A stretch of 64,000 nucleotides of DNA from Enterococcus hulanensis (GTDB lineage: Bacteria > Bacillota > Bacilli > Lactobacillales > Enterococcaceae), in NCBI RefSeq assembly GCF_005405485.1, contig NZ_BJED01000016.1, positions 53,705 through 117,704 on the forward strand, written 5' to 3'. Of this stretch, positions 55,951 through 63,997 are shown one piece after another; the first letter of the stretch is position 1, and each line of letters opens with the position of its first letter. The notes under the pieces were generated by a model, which was given only the letters and a program-made list of their open reading frames with translations, searched no databases and was not told where the DNA came from. The translations under genes were made by a program, and so were the position numbers.

Positions 55951-56688
55951 ATGTTTCAATATTTTGATCGTATTCAGGAAATTTTAAAAGAAGTTGAGGT
56001 AAACGAAGCAGACGCGATCAATCAAACGATTGAGCTGCTAACCGATGCTAACTTAAAAGGAAAAGGAATTTATATTTTTGGCGCGAGTCATGCGGGAATT
56101 TTAGCTGAGGAATTATATTATCGTGCTGGCGGGATGATGACGGTCAATGCTATTTTTGGCCGAGAGCTGATGCTTGACCAGTCACCGATCACGGTTACGA
56201 GTAAAATGGAACGCTTGGAAGGGTATGGGACGACACTTGCCTCGACTATTCCTTTTAAAAAAGATGATGTATTGATTCTTCACTCGGTCTCTGGCAGAAA
56301 TCCCGTAACGATTGATTTGGCTTTGAGTGCCAAAGAAAAAGGTGTGAAGATCGTCGCGCTGACCAATGTAAATTATTCAAAACAAGTGACTAGCCGACAC
56401 TCTTCAGGAAAACGCCTCTTTGAGCTGGCTGATATCATTTTGGATAATCACGGTGATACCGGCGACGCTTGCTGCTCCATCGAAGGAATCGAACAAAAAG
56501 TTGGACCCAGCTCGACCGTAGTAGGCGCAACGATCTTAAACACGATCATCGTTGAAGTCACAAGGAAATTGATTGAGCATGGAGTTGAGTATCCGCCTAT
56601 TTTCTATTCAGCAAATCTGGACGGCGGCGATCAGCTGAATCAAGAGCTGTTTAAAAAATACGAGAATGTCATTCATTACAGCTTATAA
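55951..56688 (+). CDS. SIS-domain sugar-phosphate protein (UPF0309-like)
   Basis: A 245-residue cytosolic protein with one SIS domain: YIFGASHAGILAEELYYRAGGM, LILHSVSGRNPVTIDLALSAKEKGVKIVALTN and VGPSSTVVGATILNTI. Such proteins isomerise or bind aminosugar or sugar phosphates. It follows the EIIC gene without a gap and is the only enzyme of the operon, so it should act on the imported sugar phosphate. The exact reaction is unknown. Confidence 0.88.
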   Translation: MFQYFDRIQEILKEVEVNEADAINQTIELLTDANLKGKGIYIFGASHAGILAEELYYRAGGMMTVNAIFGRELMLDQSPITVTSKMERLEGYGTTLASTIPFKKDDVLILHSVSGRNPVTIDLALSAKEKGVKIVALTNVNYSKQVTSRHSSGKRLFELADIILDNHGDTGDACCSIEGIEQKVGPSSTVVGATILNTIIVEVTRKLIEHGVEYPPIFYSANLDGGDQLNQELFKKYENVIHYSL

Positions 56689-56691
56689 AAC

Positions 56692-56738
56692 AAAAGCAGA
56701 GAAGCAGCCAACAATCGTGGCTTACTTCTCTGCTTTTT
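56692..56738. terminator. Bidirectional terminator after the SIS gene
   Basis: AAAGCAGAGAAG pairs with CTTCTCTGCTTT with an inner AGCCA/TGGCT, flanked by A and T runs. It also contains the last codons of the minus-strand small gene. Confidence 0.88.
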
Positions 56739-56901
56739 CGTTCCATTTTTTGGGGCTCCAGATATTTCCTTCCAGCGCAACCTGCAGACTTTCGTTGTCA
56801 TCTTCTAATTGTTCGATGTACTTGATCGCTTCTTCGATAACAAAGCGCGACTTTTCATCTGAAATCGTTGCTAATTGTTCTTGCAGCCATGTATTTCGCA
56901 T
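56722..56901 (-). CDS. Small helical protein, 59 residues
   Basis: A short gene (MRNTWLQEQLATISDEKSRF, ending PKKWNEKAEK). GAGGTG stands before the ATG and the shared terminator follows the stop. The sequence is charged and helical (FVIEEAIKYIEQLEDDNESLQVALEG), probably a dimerising coiled coil. It is divergent from another small coiled-coil gene (56976). A longer frame on the opposite strand has no support. The function is unknown. Confidence 0.72.
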   Translation of the reverse strand: MRNTWLQEQLATISDEKSRFVIEEAIKYIEQLEDDNESLQVALEGNIWSPKKWNEKAEK

Positions 56902-56975
56902 TTACTTCACCTCAAAAGCAGTGTAGCATAGAATTAATTGGTGGTCGGTGCGTGATGCTTGAGAGGAGATATACA

Positions 56976-57143
56976 ATGGAAGTGAATGAAAGCGTTCTCT
57001 GCGAAATAAAAGCTGAGTTGACTGCAGCAAAAATCGAGCTGGAGCGATTGAAGCAGTTAGATTTTTCAAGTGAATTAAAAGATGAGCGGATCAAGTCGTT
57101 AAAACAGGAGATCCAACAGGCGGAACGCCTTTTGAATAAGTAA
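56976..57143 (+). CDS. Small coiled-coil protein, 55 residues
   Basis: Begins MEVNESVLCEIKAELTAAKI and continues with heptad-like helix (ELERLKQLDFSSELKDERIKSLKQEIQQAERLL). GAGAGGAGA precedes ATG 56976; the longer in-frame start has no site. It is divergent from the 59-residue gene with only 74 bases between starts. The function is unknown; a structural or regulatory coiled coil is likely. Confidence 0.72.
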   Translation: MEVNESVLCEIKAELTAAKIELERLKQLDFSSELKDERIKSLKQEIQQAERLLNK

Positions 57144-57229
57144 GCAGATTTTTAGCCTTCTATTTTTGCGGGTGGTAGAATAATTTTAAGAACAAGATTT
57201 GATTATTTTATCAAACAGGAGGGTTTATG

Positions 57230-57418
57230 ATGGCAAACAACGATGAATTAAAAGGTAAAGTGAACGAAGCTAAAGGAAAAGTTACAGACGATGAATCAAC
57301 CGAATTAAAAGGAAAAATCCAACAAGGCTTTGGTAAAGCAAAAGACAAAGCGAAAGAAACAGCAGATGATGTTGCTGGTAAGATCAACAAAAAAATCGAC
57401 AAAGAAAAAGAAGATTAA
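57230..57418 (+). CDS. CsbD-family stress protein
   Basis: A 62-residue, highly charged protein: ELKGKVNEAKGKVTDDESTELKGKIQQGFGKAKDKAKE is the CsbD repeat pattern. In Bacillus csbD belongs to the sigma-B stress regulon, though the molecular role is unknown. ATG 57230 is six bases after GGAGGG; ATG 57227 is also possible. It is monocistronic with a strong terminator. Confidence 0.93.
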   Translation: MANNDELKGKVNEAKGKVTDDESTELKGKIQQGFGKAKDKAKETADDVAGKINKKIDKEKED

Positions 57419-57433
57419 TCATTAAGACGGTTG

Positions 57434-57479
57434 AAAAATAGGTTTCATGCTCGGATTTTGAGTTTGAAACCTATTTTTA
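57434..57479 (+). terminator. Terminator of the CsbD gene
   Basis: A long stem AAAAATAGGTTTCA with TTGAAACCTATTTTT and a large loop. Confidence 0.88.
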
Positions 57480-57616
57480 TCTGTTCTGCTTTTTAAAGTT
57501 TAGAAAAGTTTAGTTGGCTATTCCTTTAGCGAAAGCTTCATCATACCTTCATTTTTTGCTGAAAGCCTTTTTCAATTGCTTTATAATAGAAAGCACAAGG
57601 AAAGGTTGGGGTTAGG

Positions 57617-58084
57617 GTGACGCAAACTGCACTGTTGGTAGTAGACATACAAACCGGGACATTGGCACCATTGATGGGAAAAGAAACTCTTTTAAAAAAT
57701 GTGAACGAGCTGATCGATCATTTTCATCATGAAGAGCTGCCGGTCATTTTTATTAAGAAGGTCGGGTATGGGGAGCTTTCTAAGCAACTGCATCGAGAGG
57801 CAAATGATCCGGTAGTAACAAAGGTTCCGATGAATACGTTTAAGGCTCCAGAATTTCAGACAGTGATGAAAGAACAGGGACTGGGGAATTTTGTTGTGGT
57901 TGGATTAATGAGTAATGCCTGTGTTCAAGCGACTTGTAAAGGAGCTTTGGCTGAAAAATTTCCTGTGACATTAATCGAGGATGCTCATGATTCGGTGATC
58001 AAGCCCATGCGAAATGTTTGGAATAAAAAATTAAAAGGACTTGGCGTCACTACCATGACGACTAAAGAGTACATAGAAAAATAA
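57617..58084 (+). CDS. Isochorismatase-family cysteine hydrolase
   Basis: A 155-residue hydrolase. The catalytic Asp is in LLVVDIQTG, Lys in VIFIKKVG and Cys in VVGLMSNACVQATC, the usual triad of nicotinamidase/isochorismatase-like enzymes. The start is GTG 57617. It is nine bases before the next gene and forms a two-gene unit with it. The substrate is unknown. Confidence 0.88.
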   Translation: MTQTALLVVDIQTGTLAPLMGKETLLKNVNELIDHFHHEELPVIFIKKVGYGELSKQLHREANDPVVTKVPMNTFKAPEFQTVMKEQGLGNFVVVGLMSNACVQATCKGALAEKFPVTLIEDAHDSVIKPMRNVWNKKLKGLGVTTMTTKEYIEK

Positions 58085-58099
58085 AAGGAGCGGATGATT

Positions 58100-58699
58100 G
58101 TGCGCATTTTAATAGTTGGCGGTAAAGGAACGATCGGTCAAGCGGTCGTTGAGAAATTAAAGGACGCTCACGAGCTTATCCTAGCAGGCAGAACGAGCGG
58201 CGATGTACAGGTAGATTTGACTTCGGTGGACAGCATCGAAGCGATGTTCAAAAAGGTTGGTCATGTTGATGCCATTGTCAATGCATCAGGAGCCGCGAAA
58301 TTTCAATTAGTAGAAGAGATGACTCCTGAGGACAATCTGGTAGCAGTCCAAAGTAAATTGCTGGGACAGATCAATCTGGCGCTGATTGGCCAAAAATACT
58401 TGCGTCATGACGGCAGTATCACGCTGACGACAGGAATTATGAAGGATGATCCAATTCCGGGAGGGGCGTCTGCGGCGATGGCCAATGGCGGAGTTGCTGC
58501 TTTTGTAAAATCTGCGGCCATTGATTTTACTCATGGTATTCGGATCAATTGTGTCAGTCCCAATGTTTTAGTAGAGTCTTATGATAACTATCAGGATTCC
58601 TTCAAGGGCTTTGTTCCTGTTCCGGCAGAACGTGTCGCGATGGCCTATGTTAAAAGTGTCGAAGGAAAACAAACTGGACAAGAGTATCAAGTATATTAA
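58100..58699 (+). CDS. Short-chain dehydrogenase-like protein
   Basis: A 199-residue Rossmann protein: RILIVGGKGTIGQAV, NASGAAKF, TLTTGIM and RINCVSPNVL. The region of the catalytic Tyr reads MANGGVAAFVKSAA, without YxxxK, as in a known atypical group of short SDRs. AAAGGAG fits GTG 58100 best; ATG 58094 is too near. It is co-transcribed with the cysteine hydrolase. Its reaction is unknown. Confidence 0.82.
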   Translation: MRILIVGGKGTIGQAVVEKLKDAHELILAGRTSGDVQVDLTSVDSIEAMFKKVGHVDAIVNASGAAKFQLVEEMTPEDNLVAVQSKLLGQINLALIGQKYLRHDGSITLTTGIMKDDPIPGGASAAMANGGVAAFVKSAAIDFTHGIRINCVSPNVLVESYDNYQDSFKGFVPVPAERVAMAYVKSVEGKQTGQEYQVY

Positions 58700-58706
58700 T
58701 AAAGAG

Positions 58707-58739
58707 ATCACCTTCGTGAAAAGCGAGGGTGATTTTTTT
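58707..58739 (+). terminator. Terminator of the hydrolase/SDR unit
   Basis: ATCACC-TTCG pairs with CGAG-GGTGAT, followed by seven T residues. Confidence 0.85.
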
Positions 58740-58810
58740 GTGCTGTCTATTCAAATCAGTTTTCAAAAAAAGACTCGCTACCTTTTAGGTCTGCAAGATT
58801 TTTTATCACA

Positions 58811-58846
58811 AACAAGCTGCAACTAGTTAGAGCAGCTTGTTTGTTT
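58811..58846 (+). other. Hairpin upstream of the allose-type operon
   Basis: AACAAGCTGC/GCAGCTTGTT with an 11-base loop and a weak T-rich tail. It may be a second terminator or part of a control region. Confidence 0.5.
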
Positions 58847-58939
58847 GCTAATATCAGGAATTTGAGTAGGGCAAAAATCGGCTTTAAAAAGCTATTTGAA
58901 AAAATATGGAATAATTTGGAATAAAATGGAAATTTATGA

Positions 58940-58968
58940 TTGAAAATGGTCGGGATTCGTGGTATTCT
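58940..58968 (+). promoter_or_regulatory. Promoter of the allose-type PTS operon
   Basis: TTGAAA (58940-58945), exact 17-bp spacer and TATTCT (58963-58968). Upstream, three TGGAAT/TGGAAA repeats (58912-58933) about 10 bp apart suggest a regulator binding on one face of the helix. Confidence 0.75.
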
Positions 58969-58996
58969 TTGGTTGTACAAAACAAGGAGGAGGATA

Positions 58997-59938
58997 ATGA
59001 TGAAATTAGCCACACGGATCAATTCGTTTTTGCCAATTTATGACAATGATTTGAATAATGTCTTTGGTGCATTCAACGATTTAGGATTAGATTATGTTGA
59101 TTTGAACTATCCAGAACATGTAGAAGGGATCGAAGCTTCTGACATGAATGGGATGCTTGCCAAGAACAACTTGAAATTAAATGGTGTTGCGTTACGCTTT
59201 AGAAGTGAGTTTATTAATGGTGAATTGGGGAATGCCGATTCAAAAATTGCGGCGGACGCCTTAAACTTATGTAAGCAGGCGGCTGATTATTGTCGCGACG
59301 CGGGCGGTAAAGTAGTTACGGTTTGGTTGGGATTTGACGGGTTCGACTACAGCTTCCAAATTAATTATCAAAAAGTTTGGAATCAAATTCGAAATGCGTT
59401 TATTGAAATCGCCGATTATGCACCAGATCTGCAAATCAGTATCGAATACAAACCATTCCAACCGCGAGCGTATGCCTTCATTGACAGCATGGGTGTGACC
59501 GGAATGATGCTAAATGAAATCAATCGTAAAAATGTTGGCGTGACATTAGACTATTGTCACATGCTGATGAAGCACGAAAATCCAGCTTTTGCCGCGGATA
59601 TTTTTGGCAACCAGGGAAAGCTTTATGGAGTTCATCTTAATGACGGCTACGGGTTAAATGATGATGGCTTGATGATTGGTTCTGCTACACCGTTTAAAAC
59701 ATTAGAGTTTCTCTATTATATAAAGAAACATGATTTTGATGGCGTGATTTACTTTGATACATTCCCAATTATTGAACATGCCTCAAAAGAGTGTGAGCAA
59801 AATATGAAAATGATCAAGCTGCTCGATCAAATGATCGATACGGTGGGACTTGAGCATATTCAGTCGATTATTGATAAAAATGATGCAGTGGCAGCCAACC
59901 AATTGATGATTGATTTTTGGTCAGCAACAAGCAAATAA
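58997..59938 (+). CDS. Sugar phosphate isomerase/epimerase (TIM barrel, AP_endonuc_2 family)
   Basis: A 313-residue TIM-barrel enzyme: VGVTLDYCHMLMKHENPA, KLYGVHLNDGYGLNDDGLMIG and VIYFDTFPI carry the metal-binding Asp/His/Glu set of xylose-isomerase-like epimerases. AAGGAGGAGG precedes ATG 58997. It is the first gene of a PTS operon, ahead of EIIBC, EIIA, an epimerase and an RpiB-type isomerase. Its exact step is unclear; it could act on a related sugar before the common pathway. Confidence 0.9.
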   Translation: MMKLATRINSFLPIYDNDLNNVFGAFNDLGLDYVDLNYPEHVEGIEASDMNGMLAKNNLKLNGVALRFRSEFINGELGNADSKIAADALNLCKQAADYCRDAGGKVVTVWLGFDGFDYSFQINYQKVWNQIRNAFIEIADYAPDLQISIEYKPFQPRAYAFIDSMGVTGMMLNEINRKNVGVTLDYCHMLMKHENPAFAADIFGNQGKLYGVHLNDGYGLNDDGLMIGSATPFKTLEFLYYIKKHDFDGVIYFDTFPIIEHASKECEQNMKMIKLLDQMIDTVGLEHIQSIIDKNDAVAANQLMIDFWSATSK

Positions 59939-59963
59939 GACGATAAAAAAGGAAGTGGATAAA

Positions 59964-61337
59964 ATGGACTACAAAGCAATGGCGAAAAGTATCTTAGAAA
60001 ATATTGGTGGTTCTGAAAATGTTGGAAATATGACTCATTGTGCAACTCGTTTACGCTTAACCTTGAAAGACACTTCAAAAGCTGATGATCAAGCCGTCGA
60101 AAATATCGACGGTGTGATCAATGTCATCAACAAGGCAGGGCAATATCAGCTTTTGATCGGTACAGAGGTCGGAAAACTCTATGATGAATTCGAACCATTG
60201 GTTAAAGGGAATGGCGATGCTGCGGTTACTGATAGTAAAGAGGCTTCCTCTGGAAACATTATTAGCAGTATTTTTTCAGCAGTCTCAGCGATTTTCGCAC
60301 CGATTTTACCGGCATTGGCGGGTTCCGGGATTTTACGCGGCTTATTGATTCTATGTGTACAGCTTGGACTTATCAGCGAAGGCAGCGGCACTTATTCGAT
60401 TTTGTATGTTGCTTCTATGAGCGTATTTTATTTCTTGCCTGTCTTGTTAGCGTTTACTTCTGCGCGGCGTTTTGGCGCGAGTCCATATATTTCAGCCTTA
60501 ATCGGCGCAGCATTAATTAATCCTGATTTTATTGGGTTGATGGGTGATGCAGGGAACGGTGCTACCACCGATTTCTTTGGAATTCCAGTGGTTTTGATGA
60601 ACTATAATTCAACAGTCGTTCCAATTATTCTCTCTATTTGGGCATTTTCTTATCTTTATAAATTCTTGGATGCAAAAGTGCCAGAAACCTTGAAGCTAGT
60701 GATTGTTCCATTGGTGTCATTAGTGATCATGATCCCCTTAACCGTTATCGTGATTGGACCGATTGGTGTTTACAGCGGAGAAGCAGTAGCAAATGTTGTA
60801 AACTGGCTGATTGAGCGCAGCAGTGTCTTAACGGGGATTCTGGTTGGCGGCGGCTGGAGTGTCCTTGTAAGTCTGGGTATCCACTGGGCAGTCAATCCGA
60901 TCATGATCAATAATATCTCTACGTATGGTTTTGACTACATCGTACCATTTACGTTTGCTTGTAACTTTGCAGTAATTGGAACAACTATCGGTGTTTATTT
61001 CAAAGCAAAAGATAAGAAATTACGCGGATTTGCTTTGACTGGTTTAGTTACAATCGCATTGTCGGCAATCATTGAAGCGACGTTGTTTGGTCTGCTTGTT
61101 AAAAATAAAAAGCTTTTCTTAGCACAAATTATTGGTGGAGCAGTCGGCGGGGCTTATCTTGGTTTAACTAAAGTTGTCACGAATGCGTTTGTTTTCGGCA
61201 GTGTCACGACTTTTCCAGCATTTGTTGAGAAAAATTCATCGAACTTCATTCAGGCTATGATCGGTTTACTGATTTCATTGGTAGTTTCAGCAGTATTGGC
61301 CTTCATTTTTACTAATAGAGATGAAAAATTAGCATAG
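59964..61337 (+). CDS. PTS EIIBC, glucose/beta-glucoside superfamily
   Basis: A 457-residue fusion. The EIIB domain (residues 1-85) has the phosphorylated Cys in NMTHCATRLRL. The EIIC domain of about ten helices follows (SIFAPILPALAGSGILRGLL, then GIHWAVNPIMINNI). ATG 59964 has AAAAAAGGAAG ahead; the upstream in-frame start lies inside the previous gene. The sequence type is that of the sucrose/trehalose/beta-glucoside group. Within this operon it likely takes up D-allose or a similar rare hexose. Confidence 0.92.
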   Translation: MDYKAMAKSILENIGGSENVGNMTHCATRLRLTLKDTSKADDQAVENIDGVINVINKAGQYQLLIGTEVGKLYDEFEPLVKGNGDAAVTDSKEASSGNIISSIFSAVSAIFAPILPALAGSGILRGLLILCVQLGLISEGSGTYSILYVASMSVFYFLPVLLAFTSARRFGASPYISALIGAALINPDFIGLMGDAGNGATTDFFGIPVVLMNYNSTVVPIILSIWAFSYLYKFLDAKVPETLKLVIVPLVSLVIMIPLTVIVIGPIGVYSGEAVANVVNWLIERSSVLTGILVGGGWSVLVSLGIHWAVNPIMINNISTYGFDYIVPFTFACNFAVIGTTIGVYFKAKDKKLRGFALTGLVTIALSAIIEATLFGLLVKNKKLFLAQIIGGAVGGAYLGLTKVVTNAFVFGSVTTFPAFVEKNSSNFIQAMIGLLISLVVSAVLAFIFTNRDEKLA

Positions 61338-61352
61338 AAAGAGGAAATGATA

Positions 61353-61814
61353 ATGGGATTCTTTAATAAGAAGAGTTTGGTTTATTCTCCTGCAAAGGGA
61401 TTGGTCAAGTCGATCGCTAAAGTAAACGATGAAATGTTTTCTACCAAAGCATTAGGTGATGGCTTTGCCGTTGAACCAGCAGATGGAACGATTACGGCAC
61501 CGGTCAATGGGACTGTAACATCGATTTTTCCTACAAAACATGCGATTTCATTGAAAGGTAAAAACGGTTTGGACGTTTTGCTTCACATCGGAATTGATAC
61601 AGTGGAATTAAATGGTTCGGGGTTCACGATTAAAGTTGAAGAGGGAGAAAAAGTTACTGCTGATACGGTACTGGCGGAAGTTGATTTTGATTTCTTGCAG
61701 GCTGAGGGTAAGGATACAGATGTGATGGTCGTTTTTACAAATTTGGATAAAAGGACTTTAGAAATTGAAGAAGGGCAAGCCGACACTGGCCAAGAAATTG
61801 GCGTTGTCAGCTAG
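61353..61814 (+). CDS. PTS EIIA, glucose family (Crr-like)
   Basis: A 153-residue EIIA-Glc type protein: AVEPADGTITAPVNGTV, ISLKGKNGLDVLLHIGIDTVELNG with the active His, and VVFTNLD. ATG 61353 is seven bases after GAGGA; ATG 61347 is too near. It donates phosphate to the EIIBC upstream. Paired with a separate EIIBC it completes the transporter. Confidence 0.93.
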   Translation: MGFFNKKSLVYSPAKGLVKSIAKVNDEMFSTKALGDGFAVEPADGTITAPVNGTVTSIFPTKHAISLKGKNGLDVLLHIGIDTVELNGSGFTIKVEEGEKVTADTVLAEVDFDFLQAEGKDTDVMVVFTNLDKRTLEIEEGQADTGQEIGVVS

Positions 61815-61836
61815 TAATAAATGGAGGGGAAATCTT

Positions 61837-62499
61837 TTGAGCAGTAATCTAATCTGTCCTTCCATGATGTGTTCAGATTTTTCTAGTTTGGAAGCCGAGG
61901 TTGAGCACTTGGATCGAGCTGGGATAGATATTTTTCATCTCGATATCATGGATGGACATTTTGTTCCAAATTTTGGCATGGGGCTACAGGATGTAGAAAC
62001 CATTCGCAAATTGACCAATAAATTAGTAGACGTTCATCTGATGATCGATAATCCTGGAGAATATGTAGAAAAATTCGCGGATTTGGGAATAGATATTATC
62101 TATTTTCATCCAGAAGCAGATACACATCCAGCGCGTACAATCGATAAAATCAAAAAGAAGCAGAAGAAAGTCGGTATTGCCATCAATCCTGGGACGAGTA
62201 TCGCTTTAATTGAAGAGTTATTGCCAATGATTGATTATGTGATGGTGATGACTGTTAATCCAGGTTTTGCGGGGCAAGTGTATTTGAACTATGTTGACCG
62301 AAAAATCAAACGTTTAGCCTGTCTAAAGCACAATTATGATTATCAATTAATGGTAGATGGTGCAATTTCGGAGGAAAAGATTCTAAAATTAGGCCAGCTT
62401 GGAGTAGATGGATTTGTCCTAGGTACCTCCGCACTTTTTGGAAAAGAAGAATCCTACGAAGAACTCGTATCCAAGTATAAATCGGGAGATGAAGTATAG
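61837..62499 (+). CDS. alsE: Ribulose-phosphate 3-epimerase family, likely allulose-6-phosphate 3-epimerase
   Basis: A 220-residue TIM barrel. CPSMMCSDFSSLEAEVEHL, FHLDIMDGHFVPN (metal His/Asp), VHLMIDNP, MTVNPGFAGQ and GFVLGTSALF are all present. The PSMMC opening and GTSALF end resemble AlsE more than Rpe, which ends in GSAVF. It would convert allulose 6-phosphate to fructose 6-phosphate. The start is TTG 61837 behind GGAGGGG; the longer frame lies in the EIIA gene. The symbol is inferred. Confidence 0.85.
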   Translation: MSSNLICPSMMCSDFSSLEAEVEHLDRAGIDIFHLDIMDGHFVPNFGMGLQDVETIRKLTNKLVDVHLMIDNPGEYVEKFADLGIDIIYFHPEADTHPARTIDKIKKKQKKVGIAINPGTSIALIEELLPMIDYVMVMTVNPGFAGQVYLNYVDRKIKRLACLKHNYDYQLMVDGAISEEKILKLGQLGVDGFVLGTSALFGKEESYEELVSKYKSGDEV

Positions 62500-62937
62500 A
62501 TGAAGCTAGCAATTGGGTGTGATCACGTTGGAATAGAACTAAAGCCGGTTATTGTCGAATTTTTAGAAGAGCTTGGGCATTCGGTACAAGATTTTGGCAC
62601 GGATAGCGCGGCGCGTGTGGATTATCCTGATTATGCACAGGCAGTTTCGCAAGCCGTGGCCGCTGAAAACTGTGATTTGGGTATTCTGATCTGCGGTACT
62701 GGTGTGGGAATTTCTATTGCCGCTAATAAAATAAAGGGGATTCGAGCAGTAGTTTGCAGTGAGCCCTATAGCGCGAAGCTCTCAAGAGAGCACAATAATA
62801 CCAATATCTTAGCCTTTGGTTCACGAGTGATCGGGCCGGAACTGGCGAAAATGATCACTAAGGAATGGCTTGATGCTGAATTTCAAGGCGGACGCCATCA
62901 AAAAAGAGTCGATCAAATCAGTCAACTTCAGAATTAA
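62500..62937 (+). CDS. Ribose-5-phosphate isomerase B family, likely allose-6-phosphate isomerase
   Basis: A 145-residue RpiB/LacAB-type isomerase: IGCDHVGIELKPVIVEFLEELGH, DYPDYAQAVSQAV, GILICGTGVGISIAANKIKGIRA with the catalytic Cys, and HNNTNILAFGSR. It starts right at the stop of the epimerase gene. RpiB-type enzymes accept allose 6-phosphate, so together with the AlsE-like epimerase the operon would feed allose into glycolysis. Ribose 5-phosphate is the alternative. Confidence 0.92.
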   Translation: MKLAIGCDHVGIELKPVIVEFLEELGHSVQDFGTDSAARVDYPDYAQAVSQAVAAENCDLGILICGTGVGISIAANKIKGIRAVVCSEPYSAKLSREHNNTNILAFGSRVIGPELAKMITKEWLDAEFQGGRHQKRVDQISQLQN

Positions 62938-62945
62938 TAGCAAGC

Positions 62946-62981
62946 AAAAAGAAGATGCAAAGTCCGTTGCATCTTCTTTTT
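62946..62981 (+). terminator. Terminator of the allose-type operon
   Basis: AAAAAGAAGATGCAA pairs with TTGCATCTTCTTTTT around a six-base loop. Confidence 0.92.
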
Positions 62982-63129
62982 CATTATCGAGTAGCTCCAT
63001 GAGTTAATGGCGTAATTCGTATTGAAAAATACTTCTTAATGGAAGGAAGAATGATAAAAGTAGAAGTAGTATGATATAATTTGAAAAAAAGTGAATATTT
63101 TGTACGTTCACGTTCTATGGAGGTTCTTC

Positions 63130-63876
63130 ATGATACCTTATGAAAGACAAGAAAAAATATTGGAAACACTAAATTCAGAGGAAATAATCAAAATCGAAAA
63201 ATTGCATAGTATTTTGCCTGAAGTATCTATGTCGACGTTGAGAAGAGATTTAAAAGAATTGGAAAAAGCCGGAAGAATAGAGATGTTAGCCGGCGGAGCA
63301 TTCAAAATTTGTTCGACCACCTCTGAAATGTCGATTGCCACCAAATCCACCTTGCATTCAAAAGAAAAAGAAGAAATAGCAGCCTTAGCCGCGGAACTCA
63401 TTCATGAGGGGGACGTCATTTATTTGGACTCCGGTTCAACCTGCACGGCGCTGCTAAATAAAATTCTTAACCGAAAAATTACCATCGTAACGACAAATAC
63501 TAGTGTCTTCAGTATTCAGCAAGAAACGCAAGCAGAGATCATTCTCCTAGGCGGAAGATATAATCCGGTAATCTCGTCATTGAATGGTCCTTTAACCGAT
63601 TCTAATATTCAAACCTTCAATTTTCAAAAAGCTTTTTTAGGCGGCAATGGCATTGATGCGGAGAAAGGGGTCAGCACCCCAAATCTAGTTGAAGCAAATA
63701 AAAAGCAAGAGATATTAATCAACGCGAGGAAAGCCTATTTATTATGTGATAGTTCGAAATATGATAAAGTGGCCGCAGTTAAGGCCTTTAGTACAGAAGA
63801 TGTAACAATCATTTCTGATGCCTATCATGAAAAAATTGGCGAGATCACAAAAATAATTTCACCCGATCGTAACTAA
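63130..63876 (+). CDS. DeoR-family transcriptional regulator
   Basis: A 248-residue repressor. The N-terminal HTH_DeoR (ERQEKILETLNSEEIIKIEKLHSILPEVSMSTLRRDLKELEKAGRI) is followed by a DeoR sensor domain (EGDVIYLDSGSTCTALLNKI, ITIVTTNTSVF, FLGGNGID, YLLCDSSKYDK) that binds a sugar phosphate. ATG 63130 has GGAGG six bases ahead; the longer frame is not supported. It probably represses the PTS operon just upstream. It is monocistronic. Confidence 0.92.
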   Translation: MIPYERQEKILETLNSEEIIKIEKLHSILPEVSMSTLRRDLKELEKAGRIEMLAGGAFKICSTTSEMSIATKSTLHSKEKEEIAALAAELIHEGDVIYLDSGSTCTALLNKILNRKITIVTTNTSVFSIQQETQAEIILLGGRYNPVISSLNGPLTDSNIQTFNFQKAFLGGNGIDAEKGVSTPNLVEANKKQEILINARKAYLLCDSSKYDKVAAVKAFSTEDVTIISDAYHEKIGEITKIISPDRN

Positions 63877-63890
63877 GTCGTTTAATAGAG

Positions 63891-63929
63891 AAGTGCAATC
63901 TGAGATTCGTTCAGATTGTACTTTTTTAT
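63891..63929 (+). terminator. Terminator of the DeoR gene
   Basis: AAGTgCAATCTGA pairs with TCAGATTGtACTT, with six T residues. Confidence 0.88.
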
Positions 63930-63932
63930 TTA

Positions 63933-63997
63933 TGGGCCTAGATGCCCAGTTTCGGACGTATTTTGTCCGAAACAAATAAACTACCCGCTATGCGGGT
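63933..63997. repeat. Three adjacent hairpins at the window edge
   Basis: TGGGC/GCCCA (63933-63948), GTTTCGGAC/GTCCGAAAC (63949-63973) and ACCCGC/GCGGGT (63983-63997) follow one another. The last is like the subterminal hairpins of IS200/IS605 elements, so an element end is possible. The sequence stops here and this cannot be settled. Confidence 0.35.

Noticed and set aside
52331..56688. Ascorbate (ula) utilisation operon
   Set aside because: The PTS parts match but all downstream ula enzymes are missing.
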